Below the pieces are notes generated by a model. It saw only the letters and a list, made by a program, of their open reading frames with translations. It was not told where the DNA came from and did not search any database. A DNA stretch of 38,491 nucleotides from positions 1 to 38,491 of the forward strand of contig JAQGPI010000058.1 in NCBI GenBank assembly GCA_028293175.1. Reading direction: 5' to 3'. Shown one piece after another: positions 18,601 through 25,249 of the stretch. Made by a program: the position numbers and the translations under genes. How positions within the stretch are numbered: position 1 is the first letter of the stretch; each line of letters starts with the position of its first letter. This stretch comes from Verrucomicrobiaceae bacterium. GTDB taxonomy: Bacteria; Verrucomicrobiota; Verrucomicrobiia; Verrucomicrobiales; Verrucomicrobiaceae.

Positions 18601-18708
18601 TTCTCCGCCACTATCCGCGTGCTGTGGATTGACCGTGGCCCGCCCGCGACGATTTCTAAGCCGCTGAACAAAGCGGCGCGGATTTACCGGGTGAAGGAAT
18701 TGAATTAG
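15646..18708 (+). CDS. Secreted RCC1-repeat (beta-propeller) protein, paralog B
   Basis: ATG at 15646 (MKTMPTGAALAFLLLLAGGVVARA signal); 7+7 RCC1-like units; C-terminus WIDRGPPATISKPLNKAARIYRVKELN nearly matches paralog A. Confidence 0.85.
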   Translation: MKTMPTGAALAFLLLLAGGVVARADQSQQPVAVLEQFDYDIGSWQPASSRLVGWGRDAALIAAMPMGLEGVDQVAVGDDHVLALMSDGTVVAWGRPGSSSGDPSQGRALTRFGQVYGIAAGAAHSYALMADGTVVAWGLGGSYIVPGVRGVVKLEARNHFVLGLKGNGTLAAWGDDWGEIALPAGLTDMVDVAQGYLHCLALRRDGTVVAWGMNGNGECNVPANLGPVKSIAAGSAFSVALLADGTVTAWGSNAQGQLDVPAGLSDVVWIKAGLYHALALKKDGSLVRWGDRNTEQPPLPPVGGVVDMAAGISADFVIVRSITLDRFDRSWAPSARSLPLRLRNPSTTTAINGLAPGFDPVTQGKFALASFNKADTATFALDPVIAPGKVSKVFQIDYTMSADVDTFTRLHSPNGTERPLMDATVIVGRAKLDVVDVFGERISLTGETKVKAFGPITVPEGLNHVSSLVAGPWNSAALNKDGTVAVWGFTAPNVIPPLTDVTSVAVGADHFLFLNGQRKVVGLGPGYGNLKVIEGLANVTAVAAGEYHSLALKADGTVVAWGDNTYGECNVPKGLKGVTAIAGGASGVSLALKIDGTVTGWGENRYGASKPPANLKKVKAIGAGRRHSLALKTDGTVVAWGDTLGANPKDPPAGLAGVTAIAASETHNLALKDDGTVVGWGDNSRGQLTMPAGLDGVIGVAAGGNYSLALMEGASTFAPTVLGHSRVHHLSVKNIGSLKMELSGAVLRSNQGGFKLEGVAAYKGPYDPPVTLGSTPLSLTITFTPTHVGPHAAYLEIYSPDRGGPFTLLLTGYGKLPSVEATAAKPGTVGATFTAGPLRSDPLTGVLLQRLVFTNISGYRLEGLRLAVSHLASGLWLHSSYSGETPGTTEVLYRAPIGIGETVSFDLVYQDAYRRNPASLSPVVEALPSEYGGAGGMFDGTLVPLRSVRDTPQGPLLDFATKRTEVYGVEYSDNGGITWNGASQVFSATIRVLWIDRGPPATISKPLNKAARIYRVKELN

Positions 18709-18997
18709 GGGAGGGAGAAGTGAGGCAGTGTAGGACGATGTCCTGGCCGTCCCCTTCCATAACATGCGAGGATTAAGCTGCGCGGGTGCCAAGCATGCCT
18801 TATATTCCCGCCATGAACGCCTTTTGCATTTCCCAACCGCAAACATCGCGTTTAAGCTGGCAATCCGACTCGATCCGACCGGATCAAACCAAAAATCCAC
18901 TTCAACCCCTCCGAAAATCGTCTCCCGAAGCCATAGAAAGTCAGAAAATACGCTTGCGAAGGCTTATTTTTGTGGCACTCCAGTAGGCTCCCCACCC

Positions 18998-19027
18998 GCC
19001 GAGTGCAAACTCGGCTCGTTTTTTCGT
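18998..19027 (+). terminator. Intrinsic terminator or attenuator just upstream of rpmJ
   Basis: GCCGAG-tgcaaa-CTCGGC hairpin followed by TCGTTTTTT, ending about 12 nt before the rpmJ ATG. Confidence 0.7.
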
Positions 19028-19038
19028 CTTTAAAAGCC

Positions 19039-19152
19039 ATGAGAGTTCGTCCATCCGTCAAGCCCCTGTGTGAATCCTGCCGCGTTATCCGCCGCAAGGG
19101 TGTGGTCCGTGTCGTGTGCAAGAATCCTCGCCACAAGCAGCGCCAGGGTTAA
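19039..19152 (+). CDS. rpmJ: 50S ribosomal protein bL36
   Basis: [37 protein letters not shown]; zinc-binding Cys/His form. Confidence 0.95.
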   Translation: MRVRPSVKPLCESCRVIRRKGVVRVVCKNPRHKQRQG

Positions 19153-19186
19153 TCCAGTTTCATCCCCCAAATACCTATAACTCGTC

Positions 19187-19570
19187 ATGGCCCGTATTCT
19201 CGGCATTGATATCCCCAACGAAAAGAAGATCGAGTATTCGCTGCCGTATGTATACGGCATCGGTCTTCCCCAGAGCCGCAAAATCCTTGCGACAACGGGC
19301 ATTGATCCTAACATCCGTGCCGGACAGCTTTCCGACGAGCAGCTGACGCAGATCGTGCAGACGATCCAGGCGATGAAGCTGGTGACCGAAGGCGATCTTC
19401 GCCGTGAGCTGCAGCAGCACATGAAGCGCCTGCTGGGCATCAATTGCTACCGCGGCCAGCGCCATCGTCGCAACCTGCCAGTGCGTGGCCAGCGCACCAA
19501 GACCAACGCCCGTAGCCGCAAAGGCCCCCGTAAGACCGTGGGTGCACAGAGCGCTGCCAAGAAGAAGTAA
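19187..19570 (+). CDS. rpsM: 30S ribosomal protein uS13
   Basis: MARILGIDIPNEKKIEYSLPYVYGIG... RGQRTKTNARSRKGPRKTVG. Confidence 0.98.
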   Translation: MARILGIDIPNEKKIEYSLPYVYGIGLPQSRKILATTGIDPNIRAGQLSDEQLTQIVQTIQAMKLVTEGDLRRELQQHMKRLLGINCYRGQRHRRNLPVRGQRTKTNARSRKGPRKTVGAQSAAKKK

Positions 19571-19615
19571 GGCTGGCGTCTTAACCGAATACTCAGAACC
19601 GACTTTTCCCCTGTT

Positions 19616-20179
19616 ATGGCCGATACCCCCGAAACTCCAGTGGAAGCTCCGGCTCCCGCTCCTGCCGCCGCCGCCCCCGTGGCAGCACCAGCCCCAGCCG
19701 CCGCTCCGGCTCCTGCAGCACCTGCTGCGGAAGCGCCTCCGGCTAAGCCACAAACCATCAACGACGTCTTCCTTTCCCTGGAAGGTGGCGCTCCTGAGCA
19801 GCCGAAGATCGTTCGTGCCAAGGGCTCCAAGAACGTCTCCTCCGGCATTGTGCACGTGACTGCCACGTTCAACAATACGATGGTCACCATCACCGACCGC
19901 ACTGGCAACGTCATCGGCTGGTCCACCGCCGGCAAGATGGGCTTCCGTGGTTCCCGCAAAGGCACTGCTTACGCCGCCCAGGTGGTGTCACAGGATGCCT
20001 GCCGTCAGGCAATGGGCCATGGCCTTCGTGAAGTCGAAGTGCGTCTCCGCGGCCCAGGTTCGGGTCGTGAGTCTGCCGTCCGCGCCGTGCAGGCCCTGGG
20101 CGTGGAAGTCACCACCATCAAGGATGTGACCCCGATCCCTCACAACGGTTGCCGTCCGCCGAAGTCCCGTCGCGTTTAG
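19616..20179 (+). CDS. rpsK: 30S ribosomal protein uS11 with Ala/Pro-rich N-terminal extension
   Basis: [24 protein letters not shown]... [18 protein letters not shown] core preceded by roughly 58 extra residues relative to E. coli S11. Confidence 0.97.
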   Translation: MADTPETPVEAPAPAPAAAAPVAAPAPAAAPAPAAPAAEAPPAKPQTINDVFLSLEGGAPEQPKIVRAKGSKNVSSGIVHVTATFNNTMVTITDRTGNVIGWSTAGKMGFRGSRKGTAYAAQVVSQDACRQAMGHGLREVEVRLRGPGSGRESAVRAVQALGVEVTTIKDVTPIPHNGCRPPKSRRV

Positions 20180-20221
20180 TCGAGCCGCCTTCAATACCCC
20201 TTACGTTTCCTTCCTTTTTCT

Positions 20222-20833
20222 ATGGCTCGATACACTGGTCCCCGTGACAAAATCGCCCGCCGCTTTGGCGTGGCCATCTTCGGCCCCTCGAAGGGTCTCG
20301 AACTGCGCAATTTCCCGCCTGGACAACACGGCGTGCGCAACACCCGCCGCAAGCTTTCCGAATACGGCACCGCCATGGCTGAGAAGCAGAAGCTTCGTTA
20401 CCAGTACGGCGTGCTTGAGAAGCAGTTCCGCAAGTTCTTCGCCGAAGCACAGCGCCGCAAGGGCGTGACCGGTGAAAACCTGCTGCAGATGCTGGAGCTC
20501 CGTCTCGACAACGTGGTCTTCCGCATGGGCTTCGGCAACACCCGTTTCGCCGCCCGTCAGCTTGTCAGCCACGGCCACATCCAGGTCAATGGCGGCCATG
20601 TGAACATCGCCAGCTATCAGTGCAAGCCAGGTGATGTGATCACCACGAAGCCGAATCCGAAGAGCCAGCAGCTCATCGCCCGCTTCTTTGAGATCACCCA
20701 GGGCAACCCGGTTCCTGATTGGGTCAGCGTCGATCGCGAAGCCGTCAAGGGCACCGTGAGCCGCATCCCGATCCGCGAAGAGATCAACCCCATCGCTAAC
20801 GAGCAGCTGGTGGTGGAACTCTACTCCCGCTAA
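20222..20833 (+). CDS. rpsD: 30S ribosomal protein uS4
   Basis: MARYTGPRDKIARRFGV... S4 RNA-binding domain LELRLDNVVFRMGFGNTRFAARQLVSHGHIQVNG. Confidence 0.98.
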   Translation: MARYTGPRDKIARRFGVAIFGPSKGLELRNFPPGQHGVRNTRRKLSEYGTAMAEKQKLRYQYGVLEKQFRKFFAEAQRRKGVTGENLLQMLELRLDNVVFRMGFGNTRFAARQLVSHGHIQVNGGHVNIASYQCKPGDVITTKPNPKSQQLIARFFEITQGNPVPDWVSVDREAVKGTVSRIPIREEINPIANEQLVVELYSR

Positions 20834-20854
20834 TCCGGAAGATCAGTACTTTGG

Positions 20855-20891
20855 CAAGGGACACGGGCATCGCTCGTGTCCCTTGTTTTTT
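20855..20891 (+). terminator. Intrinsic terminator after rpsD
   Basis: CAAGGGACACG ... CGTGTCCCTTG stem followed by TTTTTT. Confidence 0.92.
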
Positions 20892-20919
20892 GCCCGCGAA
20901 CCCTTCAGGGTAGCATTTC

Positions 20920-21783
20920 ATGGCCGCCAAACCCATCCTCGAGCAAGTGCCCCGCCATCAGGACGAGTCGTTCGATTGCGAGGTCATCCATGGGCGCGAT
21001 TACGGCACGCGCTGGCATTTCCATCCCGAAGTGCAGATCACCCTCGCCATCCGCAGCAACGGCTACCGCATCGTGGGCGACAACATCTCACCCCTGCGCG
21101 ATGGCGATCTGGTGCTGGTAGGCTCCGAGGTCCCGCACGTGTGGCAGCAGGACGAGATCCGCGAAGCCGCCGTGCATGCTATTGTGCTGCGCTTCACGGA
21201 GGACTTCCTCGGCCGCGACTTCCTCGCACGTCCTGAGATGGCTGCCGTGGTGAAGTTGTTGCAACGCGCCCGCCGTGGCCTGGAGGTGAATGGCAAGACC
21301 CGTCGCGAAGTCACCCAGCGGCTGCTGGTGCTTTCGGAAGCCACCGGCCTCGACCGTGTGATTGCGCTTCTCGGCGTGCTCGATGTACTCGCCCGCGCCA
21401 ACGACCTGAAGACGCTCGCCAGCGCTGGCTTCCGCCCGCAACTCGACGCGAGTGACCAGGAGCGCATGGGCCGCATCATGCGCCATATTCAGGAGCACCT
21501 CACCGAGGAGATCGCCCGCGATGATGTCGCACGTATCGCCAGCCTAAGCGCTGGCGCTTTCAGCCGCTACTTCCGCAATCGCACCGGCAAGACCCTGCCA
21601 GAGTATGTGAACGAACTGCGCATCGGCCGCTCCTGCCGCTTCCTGGTGGAAACCGATGCACCCGTGACCGAAATCGCCCTCGACTGCGGCTTCCAAAACC
21701 TCGCGAACTTCAACCGCTGGTTCCGCAAGGTCACCAGCACCGTGCCCCGCGACTACCGCAGCACCTTTGGCCGCAGCCGGTGA
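20920..21783 (+). CDS. AraC family transcriptional regulator with cupin-like N-terminal domain
   Basis: C-terminal tandem HTH: ARIASLSAGAFSRYFRNRTGKTLPEYVNELRIGRSCRFLVETDAPVTEIALDCGFQNLANFNRWFRKVT; N-terminal HFHPEVQITLAIRSNGYRIVGD. Confidence 0.92.
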   Translation: MAAKPILEQVPRHQDESFDCEVIHGRDYGTRWHFHPEVQITLAIRSNGYRIVGDNISPLRDGDLVLVGSEVPHVWQQDEIREAAVHAIVLRFTEDFLGRDFLARPEMAAVVKLLQRARRGLEVNGKTRREVTQRLLVLSEATGLDRVIALLGVLDVLARANDLKTLASAGFRPQLDASDQERMGRIMRHIQEHLTEEIARDDVARIASLSAGAFSRYFRNRTGKTLPEYVNELRIGRSCRFLVETDAPVTEIALDCGFQNLANFNRWFRKVTSTVPRDYRSTFGRSR

Positions 21784-22710
21784 TCACGCCGCCTTCTCCC
21801 CAAACGCCCCTGTCACCTCACGGCACAATCCCAGAAACGTCTCGGCCATGAACGACAGGCGCTGGCCGCTGTAGGACACTATACCCCATTCGCGGCGCAT
21901 CGAGGTGCCGGAGTAGGGGATGCTCACCAGCGAACCGGCATCCGTCTCGCGTGCCGTGACCCAGGGCGCGAGCACGCCCACTCCAAGGCCTACTTTCACC
22001 ATCTCCTTAATCGCCTCCATGCTGCCCAGCGACAGGATGGCGGAGGCGGGCACGCCCATCTTCTTTAATGAAGCGAGGATGAGCTGCGAGGTCACCGCGA
22101 TGCGGTCATACACAATCATCGGCTGGCCTGCGAGATCCTTGCGCGACACGCGATGCATCGTCGCTAGCGGGTGAATTGGACTAACATAGAACTTCAGGTT
22201 ATCGCTGAACAACGAATGCCACTTCAAGCTGGCGGGAAAGTCCGCCTTCACACACAAGGCCAGATCCAGCCGTCCTTCATCCACTAGCTTCGCCGCCGTA
22301 TCGGTATCCACCGCCGTGATGTTCAGCGTGCAGTCAGGGAAGCATTCGCGGAATTCCAGCAGCACGGCGGGCAGGAAATACTGGCACGCGCTTGCGGGTG
22401 CCGCGATGCGCAGTGTGCCTCGTCCCCATTCCTGCAAGGCCTGCATCTCCTGCCTTGCCGCCCGCATTTGGCGCAGGATGCGCTCGGCATGGCGCAGCAA
22501 TCTTTCGCCTGCGGCGGTGAGCACGGCGTGATGGCCGCGCCTTTCAAACAGAGCGCCGCCCATCTCAGTTTCGAGCGCCTTGATGGAGTGGCTCATGGCC
22601 GAGGGAGTCAACCCCAGCGCGCTCGCGGCGGCGGAGAAACTCCCCAGTCGCGCGAGCATGGTAAAAGCGCGCAGCCGCCGTGAATCCAGGGGTTCGTCGA
22701 GTGCGGTCAT
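21784..22710 (-). CDS. LysR family transcriptional regulator (candidate nitrate-island regulator)
   Basis: N-terminal HTH RRLRAFTMLARLGSFSAAASALGLTPSAMSHSIKALETEMGGALFERRG; divergent from nrtA. The ATG at 22710 fits better than the longer track ORF. Confidence 0.9.
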   Translation of the reverse strand: MTALDEPLDSRRLRAFTMLARLGSFSAAASALGLTPSAMSHSIKALETEMGGALFERRGHHAVLTAAGERLLRHAERILRQMRAARQEMQALQEWGRGTLRIAAPASACQYFLPAVLLEFRECFPDCTLNITAVDTDTAAKLVDEGRLDLALCVKADFPASLKWHSLFSDNLKFYVSPIHPLATMHRVSRKDLAGQPMIVYDRIAVTSQLILASLKKMGVPASAILSLGSMEAIKEMVKVGLGVGVLAPWVTARETDAGSLVSIPYSGTSMRREWGIVSYSGQRLSFMAETFLGLCREVTGAFGEKAA

Positions 22711-22730
22711 GTTCAGAGGAGATGAATAAG

Positions 22731-22757
22731 ATTCAACGTTGTGTTGAAAACAATGAT
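22731..22757. promoter_or_regulatory. Candidate LysR-type operator, copy 1
   Basis: ATTCAACGTTGTGTTGAAAACAATGAT with perfect dyad TTCAAC-N5-GTTGAA; 23/27 identical to 28525-28551; 20 bp upstream of the divergent lysR start. Confidence 0.65.
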
Positions 22758-22785
22758 AGCCACTTGCGTGCCATGATGGCCCGTC

Positions 22786-22802
22786 TTGGCACGTCTGCGG
22801 CT
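22786..22802 (+). promoter_or_regulatory. Candidate sigma-54-like -24/-12 promoter, copy 1
   Basis: TTGGCAC-GTCTG-CGGCT; shares TTGGCACG and GCGGCT with 28579-28595 at nearly the same spacing from the operator. Confidence 0.4.
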
Positions 22803-22814
22803 TAATGACTTGGC

Positions 22815-23060
22815 GTGAAAATCGCCGCCGCATCCTTCCCAAACACCCGCTTCCAGGCCGTCTGCGCCTGGGCGTTACGCCGGTACACAAACCTTCTGCC
22901 GGTGTCCGGCACATCCTCTTTCACGGGCCTCAGGCTCCGCTGCCGCGGCCCTGTGGAGTCACCATGGTTGGTTGATGAGATGCCTCGCCACGGCCTGCCT
23001 CTAAGGGCAGCCGTGGCGTACGCATCCCGCCGCCAGCCAACGCCTTTCCTCTCTCGCTGA
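22815..23060 (+). pseudogene. Possible relic of a NasS/NrtA-family gene in the nrtA leader
   Basis: GTG-start ORF containing WLVDEMPRHGL versus WLVDEMQRHGL near the C-terminus of the 28608 gene, with matching DNA; the rest is not recognisable. Confidence 0.35.
22979..23026. repeat. Long imperfect hairpin upstream of nrtA
   Basis: GATGC-CT-CGCCACGG-c-CTGCC-TCTAAG-GGCAG-CCGTGGCG-TAC-GCATC: 18 base pairs with one bulge and one internal loop. Confidence 0.7.
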
Positions 23061-23084
23061 ATCTGTTTCCAGCTCCCCTCTAAT

Positions 23085-24356
23085 ATGAAAGCCCCCACGC
23101 TCGCTACTCCCTCCTCCTCCCTCAGCCGCCGCCATTTTATTACTCGCTCAGCCGCAGGCCTGCTTGCCGCCGGTCTACCCACAGGATGGGTCGGCAGCGT
23201 GTATGCTGATGACTCGCCAGAGGTCACTGACATCAAGCTCGGCATCATTGCCCTCACCGATTGCTCGCCCATCGTGATTGGTCATGAGAAGGGCTTCTTC
23301 AAGAAGTTCGGCATCAACTCCACCGTTAGCAAAGAAGCGTCCTGGGCAGTGATTCGTGACAAGCTCACCACCGGTGAAAACCAGGCCACGCACATGCTCA
23401 TCGGCATGCCTCTTGCCTCCACCATGGGCCTCGGCGGCTCGGCGAAAAAGGAGATGGTCATCCCCTGGCTGCTCAACCGCAACGGCCAGGCCATCACGCT
23501 TGCCAACAGCCTCAAAGGTAAGGTGGCGGCTGATCCCAAGGCTTTGAAGCCCATCGTCGATGCGGCCAAGGCGGCCGGTGCTCCGATGACTTTCGCCATG
23601 ACCTTCCCGCCCGGAACACACGCCATGTGGATGCGTTATTTCCTCGCTGCCGGCGGCATCAATCCCGATACCGATGTGAACCTCATCGTGATCCCGCCAC
23701 CCCAGATGGTGGCTAACATGAAGGTGGGCAAAATGGACGGCTTCTGCGTGGGCGAACCCTGGAACGCCCGCTCCATCGCCGAGGACATCGGCTTCACCAG
23801 CATCACCACCCAGGAGATGTGGAAGAACCATCCGGAAAAAGTTTGTGCCTTCACCAAGGAATTCGCCGAGACAAACCCGAAGACCGTGAAGGCCGTATTG
23901 AAGGGCCTGCATGAGGCCAGCGTGTGGCTCGATGATCTGGGCAACCGCAAGGAGCAGTGCGACATCGTCAGCAAGGCCAGCTATGTGAACTGTCCGCCCG
24001 AGATCATCTATGACCGCCTCATGGGCAACATGGACTACGGTGATGGCCGCACCAAGAAGGATGAAGATTACATGATCTTCAGCAGCCGGAACTGCAACTT
24101 CCCTCAGGCCAAGTTTGCCAAGTGGTGGCTAAGCCAGTTCCGTCGCTGGGGCATGGTGGAAGGCGCGCCCGACTATGAAGGCGTGGCGAAGTCGGTCATG
24201 ATGCCATCGCTCTATGAAGAGGCGATGAAGGAAATCGGCTACGCCCACGGCGGTGCCGATGACAAGCCCGAGACCTTCTTTGACGGCGTGACCTTTGACC
24301 CTTCGAAGCCCGAGGAATACGCCAAGAGCTTCGCCGTGAACAGCATCAAGGGCTGA
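23085..24356 (+). CDS. nrtA: Nitrate ABC transporter substrate-binding protein (CmpA/NrtA family), Tat-exported
   Basis: Twin-Arg signal SRRHFITRSAAGLLAAG; VGEPWNARSIAEDIGFT, WKNHPEKVCAFTKEFAE and WLSQFRRWGMV family motifs. Confidence 0.9.
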   Translation: MKAPTLATPSSSLSRRHFITRSAAGLLAAGLPTGWVGSVYADDSPEVTDIKLGIIALTDCSPIVIGHEKGFFKKFGINSTVSKEASWAVIRDKLTTGENQATHMLIGMPLASTMGLGGSAKKEMVIPWLLNRNGQAITLANSLKGKVAADPKALKPIVDAAKAAGAPMTFAMTFPPGTHAMWMRYFLAAGGINPDTDVNLIVIPPPQMVANMKVGKMDGFCVGEPWNARSIAEDIGFTSITTQEMWKNHPEKVCAFTKEFAETNPKTVKAVLKGLHEASVWLDDLGNRKEQCDIVSKASYVNCPPEIIYDRLMGNMDYGDGRTKKDEDYMIFSSRNCNFPQAKFAKWWLSQFRRWGMVEGAPDYEGVAKSVMMPSLYEEAMKEIGYAHGGADDKPETFFDGVTFDPSKPEEYAKSFAVNSIKG

Positions 24357-24378
24357 TGCCCAGCACCCCGCACGAGAC

Positions 24379-25215
24379 ATGAATTCGAAACTTCTCCAAC
24401 GTCTGCTGCTGCCCTTTGTGGGCCTGATCATCGTCCTTGTAGCCTGGCAGGCCCTGTCCGGTTACACGGCTGAAACCAAGCTGCCATCAGGCTTCACCAA
24501 GAAGATCAAGGCAGGCATCATCAAAGATCTGCCGGGCCCTGTGCAGACGTGGACGGCGACGAAGAAATACATCGTGGAGCCCTTTGCCAAACGTGCGGAG
24601 CTCGATCAGGGCGTGCTGCGCTTCACCTGGTACTCGCTCATCATGGTGGGGAAGGGCTATGCGCTCGCGCTGCTCATTGGTACGCCGCTTGGGTTCATGC
24701 TGGGCCTGTCGAAGAAATTCGCCGCCATGTTTGATCCCTTGATCCAGGTGCTGCGGCCCGTGTCGCCGCTCGCCTGGATGCCGCTGGGCGTGGTGCTCTT
24801 CATGGGCGCGGGCAAGGATGCCAATGAACTGGGCGCTCTCTTCACCATCGCGGTCTGCGCCATGTGGCCCACGGTGCTGAATACCGCCGTAGGCGTGCGC
24901 GCCGTGCCACAGGATTACCTCAATGTGGCGAAGGTGCTGAAGCTCTCCTGGCCGAAGACGCTGTGGAAGATCTACCTGCCCGCCACGCTGCCGTACATGT
25001 TCACCGGCTACCGCCTCAGCCTTGGCATTGCCTGGCTGGTGATCGTGGCGGTGGAGATGCTCACCGGTCGCATCGGCATCGGCAACTTCCTCTGGAACGA
25101 ATACAACAACGGCCTCTACACCAGCATCATCCTTTGCATCATCACCATCGGGCTGGTGGGATGGGGCCTGGACCGCCTGATGACCCTGGTGGAGTCGCGG
25201 CTGAAGACGGCATGA
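24379..25215 (+). CDS. nrtB: Nitrate ABC transporter permease
   Basis: Membrane permease with SPLAWMPLGVVLFMGAGKD and IYLPATLPYMFTGYRLSLGIAWLVIVAVEML; follows nrtA. Confidence 0.92.
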   Translation: MNSKLLQRLLLPFVGLIIVLVAWQALSGYTAETKLPSGFTKKIKAGIIKDLPGPVQTWTATKKYIVEPFAKRAELDQGVLRFTWYSLIMVGKGYALALLIGTPLGFMLGLSKKFAAMFDPLIQVLRPVSPLAWMPLGVVLFMGAGKDANELGALFTIAVCAMWPTVLNTAVGVRAVPQDYLNVAKVLKLSWPKTLWKIYLPATLPYMFTGYRLSLGIAWLVIVAVEMLTGRIGIGNFLWNEYNNGLYTSIILCIITIGLVGWGLDRLMTLVESRLKTA

Positions 25216-25249
25216 TGCCGCGCGGCTCGAAATCAAATCGTATCACACC

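Noticed and set aside
22853-23026. ANTAR/NasT-type antiterminator leader
   Set aside because: Hairpin loops seen do not match the two-hexaloop A1/G4 signature and no T-tract terminator precedes nrtA; retained only as an unspecified structured region.
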